Origin: Clostridium sp. C8-1-8
Lineage (GTDB): Bacteria; Bacillota; Clostridia; Clostridiales; Clostridiaceae
DNA: 64,000 bases
Direction: 5' to 3'
Assembly: GCF_009928445.1 (NCBI RefSeq)
Contig: NZ_JAABNO010000014.1
Coordinates: 1-64,000 of the forward strand
A program made the position numbers and the translations under genes. Below are positions 1 through 8,062 of this stretch, piece after piece. Positions within the stretch are counted from its first letter, which is position 1. Each line of letters starts with the position of its first letter. The notes beneath the pieces are model-generated. The model saw nothing but the letters and a program-made list of their open reading frames with translations, was not told the origin of the DNA and made no database searches.

Positions 1-67
1 TAATTGCTCGCTCATATAGCATCTCCTTCATGACCACTTAATTTCAACAATATTACTAAACATAGCT
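1..67 (-). repeat. Family A MITE-like repeat, half copy at window edge
   Basis: This matches the right half of the full family A copy at 22127-22258, from the central TGCTCGCTCATAT to the terminal CATAGC. The rest either lies outside the window or is missing. On the minus strand it shows the family's AAGGAG ribosome-binding-like sequence followed by ATGAGCGAG. Confidence 0.8.
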
Positions 68-197
68 TAAATTTTTATTTTCTAAAATTTTTCTTATAAG
101 GCGGAAAAAATTTAATAATTGATTTCAAAGTTAAGTGCTGCATTCTTAGTAACCTGCCAGATTCAAACTTCATATTATGGTAATAGGAGGGATGGCT

Positions 198-383
198 ATG
201 GGAAGAATGAGAACCAAGATTAAAGTTAAAATTAATTATCCAACTACAAAAGAAGGTATAAAACGCTTTGAAGAAGCAAAAGCCAGAGGAGTTATTAGGG
301 CTCTTAGAGCTAAACATAGTGAAGAGGAAGTAAGACTTGTAATAGAAAGGCTAAAACAAGAGTTAGAAGGCTCAGTTAATTAG
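198..383 (+). CDS. Small charged hypothetical protein (61 aa)
   Basis: I do not recognise this family. The start is placed at the ATG at 198 because the ribosome binding site TAGGAGG ends at 190, seven bases upstream; the in-frame ATGs at 177 and 192 lie before or against that site. The protein is very rich in Lys, Arg and Glu and the last 40 residues look helical, with a probable amphipathic C-terminal helix and no membrane segment. Codon use is normal for the window. It stands alone, tail to tail with the truncated lipoprotein gene that ends at 443. It could bind nucleic acid on charge grounds, but nothing in the sequence proves that. Confidence 0.65.
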   Translation: MGRMRTKIKVKINYPTTKEGIKRFEEAKARGVIRALRAKHSEEEVRLVIERLKQELEGSVN

Positions 384-442
384 ATAATAAGTATACATAA
401 CATTAGAAAAGAAAATAATGAACATAAGTAAGGTGATTAAAC

Positions 443-721
443 TTATATTATTTGCCTTTTAGTACAAGTTGGATCTGCACCTTGACCAGTAGATAAATCT
501 ATATCTAGACCTTCTTCCTTGAAGAAACCTTGGCTCATAGCAGCGTACATAGGTGCATAGAATACTGATCTAGCAACCTCATTAAGCCTTACTTTAACTA
601 ATTTTTTTTCTCCAGATGTGTTGGTTTTAGAGCTTGTGCCTCCGCAACCAACAGCTGTAACAGCAAGTGCTGCTACTAATGCTGTAACTAGAAATGTTTT
701 AATTTTTTTTATTTTCATCAT
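443..721 (-). pseudogene. Truncated ABC transporter solute-binding lipoprotein (NMT1/ThiY/SsuA-like)
   Basis: The frame begins with a lipoprotein signal peptide (Lys-rich start, hydrophobic core, lipobox ending AVGC) and continues into the first strand-helix of an NMT1/SsuA-type binding protein (YAPMYAAMSQGFFKEEGLD, then GQGAD). Intact relatives have about 320 residues; here the match stops after GQGAD and nine unrelated residues lead to a stop, giving 92 aa. No remainder of the gene and no permease or ATPase genes are nearby, so this is a 3' deletion remnant. The ribosome binding site AAGGAGGT serves two adjacent ATGs; the second, at 718, is better spaced. A short secreted fragment could still be made. 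Confidence 0.85.
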
Positions 722-734
722 CTTACCTCCTTGA

Positions 735-1110
735 AGCTGTTTATTTTTTTAAGATTTTATTGGCTCATCAAAACTCTATAAGTATTATTCAAGAGTTTTT
801 AATTTCAACACAGTGTTTTATGGTTACTTATTTTCATATGTTTTGGTTTTGCATAGATGTACAACCTTCATAACAAACCTCTGATTTATAATATGATCGC
901 TATATGTTAAATGTTAATTAATATAGTATATTTTGGTAATGAACATATTTTTGGTAAGTAATTGAAGATTGATATATTAGTATAAACAATCTGTTTCAAT
1001 TGTAATAATATGTATAATTTTCATAGGGGGATTATAATTGAATTGATATTAAAACTTGAGTATAGTGGCCGTTGTAAGGCGCTTTATAATTAATATGTAA
1101 AATTTACATT
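735..1110. other. Gene-free spacer with a possible family A relic
   Basis: No coding frame with a ribosome binding site is visible. The stretch at 798-825 (ATTTCAACACAGTGTTTTA) resembles the end of a family A repeat, but the palindromic arms are missing. It carries the upstream region of the truncated lipoprotein on one side and of the hemerythrin on the other. Confidence 0.5.
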
Positions 1111-1116
1111 AACATA

Positions 1117-1145
1117 TTGAATTAACAAAAATCCAATGTTATATT
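1117..1145 (+). promoter_or_regulatory. Predicted sigma-A promoter of the hemerythrin gene
   Basis: TTGAAT at 1117-1122 and TATATT at 1140-1145 are separated by 17 bases, close to the sigma-A consensus, and lie about 45 bases upstream of the start codon. Confidence 0.6.
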
Positions 1146-1190
1146 GTTTTATGTGAATAGTAAGAAAATGTAATAGTGGAGGTGGCGTTT

Positions 1191-1580
1191 TTGATTACAT
1201 GGAAAGATGAATATACAGTAGGTGTAAAGTTGATAGACGATCAGCATAGAAGATTATTAGAAATAGCGGATGATGTATATCAATTAACAAAAAATAACTT
1301 TATAACAGATAAGTATGATAAAATAGTGCAGGTAATAGAGGAGCTTAAGGACTATACAGTTTTTCACTTTAAATCAGAGGAAGAATATATGCTTAGTATA
1401 GGATATAAGAAGTTCTTATCTCACAAAGTAGAACATGATGATTTTGTTAATAAAATCAACAGCTTAGATCTTAAGCAAATCGATGAAAGTCAACAACAGT
1501 ACTTATTAGAGATACTTGAATTTATCGTAAAATGGATAGATGAGCACATACTACAAAAGGACAAGCTTATAGTAGAATAA
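1191..1580 (+). CDS. Bacteriohemerythrin
   Basis: Non-heme di-iron oxygen-binding protein of the hemerythrin family, a cytoplasmic four-helix bundle of 129 aa, the usual size for a single-domain form. All expected iron ligands are visible: His19 (IDDQH), His59 and Glu63 (HFKSEEE), His78 and His82 (HKVEH), His119 and Asp124 (HILQKD). The start is taken as TTG at 1191, because GTGGAGGTG at 1176-1184 is the ribosome binding site and the protein then begins ITWKDEY as relatives do. It has its own promoter and is followed by a terminator. In an anaerobe it probably binds or senses oxygen; this fits the Mn catalase gene that follows. No signalling domain is fused. Confidence 0.93.
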   Translation: MITWKDEYTVGVKLIDDQHRRLLEIADDVYQLTKNNFITDKYDKIVQVIEELKDYTVFHFKSEEEYMLSIGYKKFLSHKVEHDDFVNKINSLDLKQIDESQQQYLLEILEFIVKWIDEHILQKDKLIVE

Positions 1581-1605
1581 ATACATATTTTTTTAAAAAT
1601 AAAAA

Positions 1606-1648
1606 TTAAAAGCCTAATCTAGTTGTTTTAGCTGGATTAGGCTTTTAA
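1606..1648 (+). terminator. Hairpin after hemerythrin gene
   Basis: A 14-base perfect stem (TTAAAAGCCTAATC and its complement) closes a 15-base loop. The trailing T-run is short (CTTTTAA), so termination may be partial. Confidence 0.7.
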
Positions 1649-1772
1649 TCATGTTCATAATTCGCATAGCAAATACTTGTAGTGTCAGGGTTATTTATTT
1701 TTATAAATAGTAGAATAAATGTTTATTGCTAAAGAAAAAATAGTTGAATAAGAAAGTTTTGGAGGTGTTATT

Positions 1773-2444
1773 TTGTTTAAACATGAAAAAAAGTTATTGC
1801 AAGATGTAAAAGTAGAAAGAGTAAATCCTCAATATGCTGTACTTATGCAAGAGCAACTAGGTGGAGCAAATGGAGAGCTTAAGGCAGCTCTTCAGTATAT
1901 TTCTCAAAGCTTTAGAATCGAAGATCCAACAATAAAAGATTTGTTTCTTGACATTGGTGCAGAAGAAATGAGTCATATGGAGATGGTTGCTCAAACCATA
2001 AATCTTTTAAATGGCCATGAAGTTGATTATAGCAAAGTAACTTCAGGAGAAATAGAGTCCCAAGTACTGTATGGACTGAATCCAGGCCTAGTAAATTCCT
2101 CAGGAGATCCATGGACTGCACATTATGTAAATGCTACAGGAGATATATGTGCTGACCTTCTTTCTAACATAGCAGCTGAGCAAAGGGCTAAGGTTGTCTA
2201 TGAGTATTTATATAGGCAAATTAACGATAAGTATGTAAGAGAAACTATAGATTTTTTATTAAATAGAGAAGAAGCGCACAATGCATTATTCAGAGAAGCT
2301 TTTAATAAAGTTAAGCTAGATGGTTCAAATAAAGATTTCGGAGTGACTGAAGACTCTAAGCTTTACTTTGACCTATCTACTCCAGGTAGATTCTTTGAAA
2401 ACCCAAATCCTGTTCCACCGGAGTTTGTGAACCCAAGAAAATAG
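1773..2444 (+). CDS. Manganese catalase family protein
   Basis: Ferritin-fold dimanganese catalase that splits hydrogen peroxide. The metal ligands line up as Glu35 (GELKAAL), Glu65 and His68 (EEMSH), Glu136 (AAEQRA), and Glu166/His169 (REEAH). At 223 aa it is shorter than the 266 aa Lactobacillus enzyme and a little longer than CotJC-type spore coat catalases (about 190 aa). The start is TTG at 1773, seven bases after GGAGG. Its neighbours are a hemerythrin upstream and a SASP gene downstream, so a role either in oxygen tolerance or as a spore-layer protein is possible; the sequence alone does not decide. No cotJA/cotJB genes are adjacent. Confidence 0.92.
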   Translation: MFKHEKKLLQDVKVERVNPQYAVLMQEQLGGANGELKAALQYISQSFRIEDPTIKDLFLDIGAEEMSHMEMVAQTINLLNGHEVDYSKVTSGEIESQVLYGLNPGLVNSSGDPWTAHYVNATGDICADLLSNIAAEQRAKVVYEYLYRQINDKYVRETIDFLLNREEAHNALFREAFNKVKLDGSNKDFGVTEDSKLYFDLSTPGRFFENPNPVPPEFVNPRK

Positions 2445-2693
2445 TAAAAAAGCTATGATAACTATAGATATTTTTCTTAATACAAATGATAATCATACTT
2501 ATTATGGATATTAAGTAAAAAAGATAACTTGTTACCAAAACTCCTCTATAATAATAAATCTGTTTTCGAGCAAAATACTAATACGATAACCAATTAAGTA
2601 ATTGAAATTTAAAATACTTAGTTTCTACTAAGGAAGTAAATAGACATTCTTAACTGAGTTATCAAATATATTATTTTAAAGGAGGACTTAGTC

Positions 2694-2891
2694 ATGGCAA
2701 ACAACAGAAATAGAGTTTTAGTACCTGAAGCAAAGGAAGGTCTAAGCAAGTTCAAATTTGAAACTGCTAGAGAGCTTGGAGTTGATTTAAAACAAGGTTA
2801 CAATGGAGACCTAACTTCAAGAGAAAATGGTTCAGTAGGCGGATACATGGTTAAGAAAATGATCGAAAGCTATGAAAATGGATTAAAGTAA
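2694..2891 (+). CDS. Alpha/beta-type small acid-soluble spore protein (SASP)
   Basis: DNA-binding protein that coats and protects the chromosome in the dormant spore. The 65 aa protein has the conserved germination protease (GPR) cleavage region (KFETARELGV, residues 21-30) and the second family motif GSVGGYMVKKMI near the C terminus. Its start is ATG with GGAGG upstream, and a strong terminator follows directly. It is monocistronic, as such genes usually are. Sigma-G control in the forespore is known for the family, but I could not point to a convincing sigma-G promoter here. Confidence 0.97.
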   Translation: MANNRNRVLVPEAKEGLSKFKFETARELGVDLKQGYNGDLTSRENGSVGGYMVKKMIESYENGLK

Positions 2892-2904
2892 TAAATGATA
2901 TGGA

Positions 2905-2938
2905 GGCTCTGCAGAAATGCAGAGTCTTTATTTCTTTT
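2905..2938 (+). terminator. Terminator of the SASP gene
   Basis: GGCTCTGCA pairs with TGCAGAGTC around a GAAA tetraloop, followed by TTTATTTCTTTT. Confidence 0.9.
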
Positions 2939-3066
2939 AGAAAGTATAAAAAAATGCTAGCTATAACTATTTATCTCAAGTGCTTATAAAGCTATTTAGT
3001 ATAAGCAATAAAAAAGAAATCTTATCATAATCCCAATTTTTATAATTTATATTTTGAAATGGAGAA
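2939..3066. other. Spacer without recognised features
   Basis: AT-rich sequence between the SASP terminator and the oppositely oriented coat-gene terminator. No open frame with a ribosome binding site is seen, and the further 185 bases from 3103 to the coat gene stop are also featureless. Confidence 0.5.
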
Positions 3067-3102
3067 CAAAAAAAGGCTCACCTGAATTGATCAAGTGAGC
3101 TT
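3067..3102 (-). terminator. Terminator of the coat protein genes
   Basis: Read on the minus strand, GCTCAC/GTGAGC form a stem that is followed by seven Ts. It lies about 190 bases beyond the stop codon of the downstream coat gene. Confidence 0.8.
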
Positions 3103-3288
3103 CTATATTTAGGGATGAAAGTGGTATATATACCTGTGGTTAAAATGTAATATTTACACTGATTAGCTGTGTTGATAATTCATAATGATTGAATACATTT
3201 TAAATTTATATATTAAAATATAATATAGCAATATTTCACAGAAATATATCTAAGGACACTTTTAAAATATAATTTAGAAAATATCTAA

Positions 3289-3609
3289 TTAAAATTGCTC
3301 TTGTAATACTTTATTAGCAGATTCAACATCTTGCTTAATTTGTTCTTGTGGGGTACCATATGCGTTATACCAACCTTTTGTTATTAGCATGTCAGATAAC
3401 TTAAAGTGGCTAGCAATGCAGGCATTAAGTTGAGTACTTAATAACTGTCTAACCTCTGGATTTGTTGTTTCTGGTATAACCTTAGAAAGCATACCAATAT
3501 CATTTTTAGACATTGCTAGTAAATCTAAAGCAATATCTTTGTCAGAAAGCTTAGTATTTCCGCTGTTTCCGCTTTGATCAGAACCTAATACTGTATCTAT
3601 CCAAGACAT
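3289..3609 (-). CDS. CotF-like spore coat protein
   Basis: A 106 aa protein with the Coat F family arrangement: a Ser/Gly/Asn-rich head of about 20 residues, then two helices beginning SDKDIALDLLAMSKNDIGMLSK and including the typical stretch around LLSTQLNACIASHFKLSDMLI. Such ferritin-like helical proteins are structural components of the clostridial and bacillar spore coat. The start ATG is preceded by GAGGTG, and the gene follows the small protein at 3611-3829 with a one-base gap, so the two are co-transcribed and probably co-translated. Expression in the mother cell is expected from the family, not shown by the sequence. Confidence 0.88.
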   Translation of the reverse strand: MSWIDTVLGSDQSGNSGNTKLSDKDIALDLLAMSKNDIGMLSKVIPETTNPEVRQLLSTQLNACIASHFKLSDMLITKGWYNAYGTPQEQIKQDVESANKVLQEQF

Positions 3610-3610
3610 T

Positions 3611-3829
3611 CTACTTCACCTCACATGTTTGTATTCTACTTACAATAGCTTGAAGATCATTTATATTAGTTTTTTTTGTGGTTAGAGTATTTTTCATGAA
3701 TTCCTTTAATTCTTGATCCTTAACCATTGCCACAGTCGTGTTTAGTTTCTTTGCAGCAAGTACGCCTGTATTAAGAAGTTCATGCAGCTCTAGAGTTTCA
3801 TGAGGAGCAAATTTGTTTATGTCATTCAT
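3611..3829 (-). CDS. Small CotF-associated spore coat protein
   Basis: A 72 aa helical protein (HETLELHELLNTGVLAAKKL, later LKEFMKNTL) of the kind often encoded directly upstream of CotF-like proteins in clostridia; it resembles the first half of the two-helix CotF unit. The start is placed at the ATG at 3829: the earlier in-frame ATG at 3844 is part of the ribosome binding site ATGGAGGTG. It forms a two-gene operon with the CotF-like gene, and the pair may make a heteromeric coat component. The coat assignment rests mostly on this partnership. Confidence 0.75.
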   Translation of the reverse strand: MNDINKFAPHETLELHELLNTGVLAAKKLNTTVAMVKDQELKEFMKNTLTTKKTNINDLQAIVSRIQTCEVK

Positions 3830-4047
3830 GTTTATCACCTCCATGAAGATAGTATTTTAATAAGCATAGTTAGGTATACTGGTAATTATTTCACCTTTAT
3901 AGGAAAATATATATTAGATAAAGCATTGGATAAGCATCAGTAGAGGGCTTAAATCAAAATATTTCCTAGGCAATTGTAGATTTAGACTTCTTTACATAAG
4001 TACAAGCAATGCTTATAATATTTATAAAAGGCAGAAAGGAATTTGAT

Positions 4048-4695
4048 ATGATAAAAGCAGTATTATTCGATCTAGATGGAACACTACTTGATACAAATGA
4101 GCTAATTATAAATTCGTTTAAATATACTTTTAAAAGTATGCTGAATATAGACGTTAGTGATGAAGAAATAACTAAAAACTTTGGATCACCTCTTTATGTA
4201 TCTTTTAAGAACTATACTGAGGATAGAATTGAGGAAATGATAAAGGTTTATAGAGACTATAATGAAGAACGCCATGATACTATGTGTTATGCTTTTGATG
4301 GGGTAGAAATATTACTATCAAGCTTGAAGCAAATGGGTATTAAATTAGGTATAGTAACTTCAAAAAGAAGATCTCTAGCAGAGAAGGGGCTTAAAATAGC
4401 AGGAATATATGATTATTTAGATATAATAATAACTCCTGAAGATACAGAAAATCATAAGCCTCATGGTGAACCAGCATTAAAGGCTTGTAAGGAACTTGGT
4501 ATATCTACTAAAGAGGCAATAATGGTGGGAGATTCACATTTTGATATTATGTGTGGAAAGAATGCTGGATGCTATACTTGTGGGGTAGAATATACAGCAT
4601 TACCTATAACTTATCTAAAGGAACAAAACCCAGATTATTTTGTAAAAAGACCTGAGGAATTAGTTGATGTAGTAAAAAATATTAATGTTGCATAA
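4048..4695 (+). CDS. HAD-superfamily phosphatase (PpaX/Gph-like)
   Basis: Haloacid dehalogenase fold hydrolase of 215 aa. Motif I is DLDGTLLDT (residues 8-16), the helical cap follows, motif II is IVTSK, and motif III/IV are the KPHGEP lysine and GDSHFDI. The cap type and length match the beta-phosphoglucomutase-like group that holds PpaX pyrophosphatases and phosphoglycolate phosphatases; the substrate cannot be read from the sequence. The start is the ATG at 4048, after GAAAGGA; the upstream in-frame extension lacks a ribosome binding site. It is monocistronic and shares a terminator with the convergent flavin reductase gene. Confidence 0.85.
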   Translation: MIKAVLFDLDGTLLDTNELIINSFKYTFKSMLNIDVSDEEITKNFGSPLYVSFKNYTEDRIEEMIKVYRDYNEERHDTMCYAFDGVEILLSSLKQMGIKLGIVTSKRRSLAEKGLKIAGIYDYLDIIITPEDTENHKPHGEPALKACKELGISTKEAIMVGDSHFDIMCGKNAGCYTCGVEYTALPITYLKEQNPDYFVKRPEELVDVVKNINVA

Positions 4696-4723
4696 GTTGA
4701 TATAAGAATATATAAAGAAAAAA

Positions 4724-4752
4724 ATAGGAATGAACCCCTATTTTTTCTTTTT
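4724..4752. terminator. Bidirectional terminator between HAD phosphatase and flavin reductase genes
   Basis: AAAAAATAGG and CCTATTTTTT form the stem with a short loop, with T-rich sequence on both outer sides. It overlaps the last codons of the flavin reductase gene, which is why that protein ends in six lysines. Confidence 0.8.
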
Positions 4753-5316
4753 TTTCTTCTGAACTGAGTAACCAAACTTGCCTATTGGTTTCTTAGGAAG
4801 AGGGTAGTATTCACCATGGCAGTAAGCGAGGAGATCAGCATTTTCAAAATGAATCTTTCCTCCAGCATCAATTAAGTCTTCATTAACGAGAGAACCTACA
4901 ATATCAGCTGTGAACATATGATGAGAGCCTAGTTCTATGATATCTCTCACTTTACATTCTATATTTATAGGGCATTCAGCAATATGAGGAGTTTCGATGT
5001 TTTCACCTTCTAGCAGGGTGAAGCCCATTTCTTTAATCTTATCTACTTGTCTTCCAGATCTTACACCGCAATAGTCAACTTTTTTAGTAAGGCTTGAAGT
5101 AGGTAGATTCACAACAAATTCCATAGATTCTTTTATGTATTCATAGGATAGTCTTTCAGGCCTAATTGATATGGAGAGCATTGGCGGACGAGTACAGATT
5201 GTAGCGGCCCATCCCACGGTAAATACATTAACCTTCCCATCTCTATTTTTAGAAGTTATAAGTACTGCTGGTACAGGATTTAATATTGCACTTCCTTTAA
5301 ATTTTCTCTTGTTCAT
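4738..5316 (-). CDS. Flavin reductase / flavoredoxin-family protein
   Basis: FMN-binding split-barrel protein of the flavin reductase family (192 aa, typical length). Recognisable stretches are NPVPAVLITS, the FMN-contacting TVGWAATICTRPPMLSIS with the following RLSYEYI, and the SHHMFTADIVG strand late in the fold. Family members reduce free flavin or carry electrons as flavoredoxins in anaerobes. The six C-terminal lysines are encoded by the overlapping terminator and are unlikely to matter. It is transcribed alone. No partner oxygenase or desulfurase is adjacent, so the physiological acceptor is unknown. Confidence 0.88.
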   Translation of the reverse strand: MNKRKFKGSAILNPVPAVLITSKNRDGKVNVFTVGWAATICTRPPMLSISIRPERLSYEYIKESMEFVVNLPTSSLTKKVDYCGVRSGRQVDKIKEMGFTLLEGENIETPHIAECPINIECKVRDIIELGSHHMFTADIVGSLVNEDLIDAGGKIHFENADLLAYCHGEYYPLPKKPIGKFGYSVQKKKKKK

Positions 5317-5460
5317 AATATACTCCTAGTTAATTTATTTTCCTATGAAAAAGATAAACTTTTCCATTATAATTTGCAGAGGCTTTAGCCTTTATAAGCG
5401 ATTTCTATATAAATAAAAATTAATAATACATAGATATAAAAATAAACAATCATATTAATT

Positions 5461-5529
5461 CTTTGCGCAAGCTCATCTAAGCATCGGATGACTGACAACT
5501 TAATTTCAACACGGTACTTTAACAGAGCC
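5461..5529 (+). repeat. Family A repeat, half copy
   Basis: This 69 bp stretch (GCGCAAGCTCATCTAAGCATC through ACTTTAACAGAGCC) matches the right half of the full copy at 32250-32381, and its outer end is intact. The other arm is absent, so it is a solo half-element. It lies in the spacer between the flavin reductase gene start and the carboxypeptidase terminator. The rest of the 5317-5576 spacer shows nothing else. Confidence 0.85.
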
Positions 5530-5576
5530 AAAAGTATAAATCTATATTAGTTAATTTACACTCATATCATTATACT

Positions 5577-5618
5577 AAAAAGCTGCCTATAACACAAAAA
5601 TTATGTATTATAGACAGC
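5577..5618 (-). terminator. Terminator of the carboxypeptidase gene
   Basis: Read on the minus strand, an 11-base stem (GCTGTCTATAA with its near-complement) is followed by TTTTTAG. Confidence 0.8.
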
Positions 5619-5628
5619 AATATTTAAA

Positions 5629-6906
5629 TTAGAATATATTCTTATTTCTTCTACTCTTTCTCTTTAACCTATTAATTGTTGCGATGACAAAAAGTATTAA
5701 TACAATGACTATTATAACACCAGCTGCTAAACCAAAGTATAATCCAAGGTTTGCTTTTACTAGTTCAGAAGTTGAAATATTTGCTTTAACTGCATAGTCT
5801 TTGCTGTAATTTCTCTCTGCTACAGTAAGCTTTATTGAAGCGTTATCTTTAGCTAGTTTCCATGCATCCACATCAGTTAATTTAACATTCTGAGTAACTT
5901 CTTTTTTATTTATTTCATTTTCATAATACTTAACATCTTCTTGCACAACTAAAGGAACTTGAATTGTTTTTGTTGGACCAAAGAACTTAAGTGGTTTATA
6001 ACTTACGTTCATTTTTTTTACTTCACTTCCAGACTTGATTAGAGTTGATTTATCTGCAGCGAAGCTATAGTCCATAATTTTCTTCATATCATTGAATACA
6101 GTCTGATCTTGAGCGTCATAGTAAGATTTAAGTACAACACCTATAATCTTATGTCCATTTCTTTCATAGATTGCGGCAAGACATCTGCCTGACTGAGAGG
6201 TATAACCAGTCTTTCCACCTATATTACCATCCTTATTAAGTTCCTTGTTTCTATTTTCTAGGTTTATTATTGCTCCATTGCTTATTTTAATAGATGATTT
6301 TTCTGTGGTCATTACTTCTTGAACCCAAGGTTGTTTATATGCTTCTCTAGCAATTACTGATAAATCGTAAGCAGTAGTATAATGATCAGGATCATGTAAT
6401 CCATTAGGGTTTGCAAAATGAGTGTTCTTTAGATTTAACTCTTTTGCCTTAGCATTCATCATATCAACAAACTTATGATAATCACCATTTCCTATATAAT
6501 CAGCTATCATGTAAGCTGAATCATTTGCTGAGTACATAAGAAGAGCTTTCATAACATCTTCGGCTGTCATCTTATCAGTTACTGCCATAGGTTTAAAGTT
6601 TACATTTAAAGAATACTCAGGTTGCTTTTTTGCATCCTCATTGTATGGAACTTCATCAGTTTTCTTAGCTTTTTCGCTGAACAATAAAGCTGTCATCATT
6701 TTTGTTGTACTTGCTGGATAGCGCTTAGCATCACCATTTTTGTAATAGATTATTTCGCCAGTATCATAATCTAATGTGATTGCTGAGTCTCCTACTATAG
6801 TTGGAAGCTTTGCTGTTGCTTTTTCTTCAGCTTTTGCTGTCAGTGGTGAAAACATGCTGATAGAAAAGGCGATTAAAAGTGAAGTAACTAATCCTTTGCG
6901 TTTCAA
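5629..6906 (-). CDS. D-alanyl-D-alanine carboxypeptidase, serine-type (DacF/PBP5 family)
   Basis: Membrane-anchored low-molecular-weight penicillin-binding protein that removes the terminal D-Ala of peptidoglycan stem peptides. The 425 aa chain has a signal peptide ending AKA (about residue 26), the catalytic SxxK motif STTK (Ser66, Lys69), the SAN triad and the KTG motif (GGKTGYT), then a PBP5 C-terminal beta domain and, unusually clear, a transmembrane helix near residues 388-410 with an Arg/Lys-rich tail. The start is TTG at 6906, seven bases after AGGAGAG. It is monocistronic. Clostridial members act in vegetative or spore cortex wall; which one applies here is not evident. Confidence 0.95.
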   Translation of the reverse strand: MKRKGLVTSLLIAFSISMFSPLTAKAEEKATAKLPTIVGDSAITLDYDTGEIIYYKNGDAKRYPASTTKMMTALLFSEKAKKTDEVPYNEDAKKQPEYSLNVNFKPMAVTDKMTAEDVMKALLMYSANDSAYMIADYIGNGDYHKFVDMMNAKAKELNLKNTHFANPNGLHDPDHYTTAYDLSVIAREAYKQPWVQEVMTTEKSSIKISNGAIINLENRNKELNKDGNIGGKTGYTSQSGRCLAAIYERNGHKIIGVVLKSYYDAQDQTVFNDMKKIMDYSFAADKSTLIKSGSEVKKMNVSYKPLKFFGPTKTIQVPLVVQEDVKYYENEINKKEVTQNVKLTDVDAWKLAKDNASIKLTVAERNYSKDYAVKANISTSELVKANLGLYFGLAAGVIIVIVLILFVIATINRLKRKSRRNKNIF

Positions 6907-7187
6907 ATCTCATCTCTCCTGTTTTTGGGTTACACGAAACTGCTAGTTTATATATGCGCGAAAATATTCAAAACATTATTTGATATGCAAATCTTATAAT
7001 AAACTAAGGTGTAAATAAATTTTTTGTGAAATTTATAAAATTTTATCAATAATATTTTTGTACATGTATAAACTAAGTTTATAATAGGACCCTTTTTAAT
7101 TTTTTTACAACATTTTAAGTATAGCACTAATAGTTTATAATAACAATTAAGATAAAGTTACATTTATGGCAGCTAGGAGGGGATTTA

Positions 7188-7790
7188 GTGGACTTTAATA
7201 ACTTTAAACAATTATTTTCTAACCATAGGGCCAAACCTTTAGGACAGTATAAAGAAAGTTCAGTACTCATACCAATCTATAAGGAGGATGATGAACTATT
7301 TTTGATTTTTGAAAAAAGGGCATTGACCCTAAGAAGTCAACCAGGGGATATCTGCTTTCCTGGTGGTAGAGTAGAATTTGGTGAAGACAAGAAAGCAGCA
7401 GCTATAAGGGAAACAGTAGAAGAACTTAATGTTGCAATAGAAGATATTGAGTACTACGGAGCCATGGACTTTTTTATTTCTCCCTATGGGGCAATAATAT
7501 ATCCATTTGTTGCAGAACTGAAGCGATATCCTTCAAACCCAAGTTCAGAGGAAGTAGATCATATTTTTAAGGTTCCAATAAGTTATTTTATAAATAATAG
7601 CCCTATTAAGCATCAAATAGAAGTAGTGCCTAAGATAGGTGAAGATTTTCCCTTTGATTTGATACAAGGAGGAAAGGGATATAATTTTGCAAAGGGGAAA
7701 ATGGATCAGTATTTTTATAAATATAATGAATATGTGATTTGGGGATTTACTGCAAGGATTGTGAAAGAGTTTTTAGATTTTATAAAATAA
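7188..7790 (+). CDS. Nudix hydrolase, CoA pyrophosphatase type
   Basis: Cytoplasmic 200 aa Nudix enzyme. The Nudix box runs from GGRVEFGE through RETVEEL (about residues 59-81) and supplies the Mg-binding glutamates. Immediately before it, LTLRSQPGDICFPGG matches the signature of the CoA-diphosphatase (YeaB/NudL) branch, which cleaves coenzyme A or its oxidised or acylated forms to phosphopantetheine and 3',5'-ADP. The start is GTG at 7188 after AGGAGGGG. No operon partner. A family A repeat follows just beyond the stop. Substrate choice within the Nudix superfamily stays tentative. Confidence 0.88.
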   Translation: MDFNNFKQLFSNHRAKPLGQYKESSVLIPIYKEDDELFLIFEKRALTLRSQPGDICFPGGRVEFGEDKKAAAIRETVEELNVAIEDIEYYGAMDFFISPYGAIIYPFVAELKRYPSNPSSEEVDHIFKVPISYFINNSPIKHQIEVVPKIGEDFPFDLIQGGKGYNFAKGKMDQYFYKYNEYVIWGFTARIVKEFLDFIK

Positions 7791-7799
7791 AATACTTTG

Positions 7800-7920
7800 A
7801 TAAAATGCTGAAATTAAGTGGCCAGTCATCCAATGCTTTAATGAGCTTGAGATAATAAATAGCTCGCTCATAAGCATCTCCTTCATGACCACTTAATTTC
7901 AAAAACACTATTAAACTTAG
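7800..7920. repeat. Family A MITE-like repeat, near-complete but worn at the ends
   Basis: Both arms are present: GAAATTAAGTGGCCAGTCATC on the left and ATGACCACTTAATTTC on the right, with a central palindrome around GAGCTTGAG and GCTCGCTCAT. The terminal GGCTATG/CATAGCC heptamers have decayed. On the minus strand GAAGGAGATGCTTATGAGC keeps the ribosome-binding-site-plus-ATG feature, but the frame downstream differs from other copies. It sits between the Nudix gene and the convergent DUF523 gene, where no ordinary terminator is seen. Confidence 0.9.
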
Positions 7921-8062
7921 ACAAGTAGAAAAGAATAGTGTACTGATTACAAGAAAATTGCTTTAGCTATTTTTTTCTACATTGAAATATAAAAGTTATT
8001 ACTATCTAGACCTAGTAATAATATTATTAAGTAGATTCAGTAAAAAACTTATTTTAGATTGC

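Noticed and set aside
75-317. Minus-strand frame of 80 codons at the window start
   Set aside because: Runs antisense to the small gene at 198-383, which has the better ribosome binding site and codon use.
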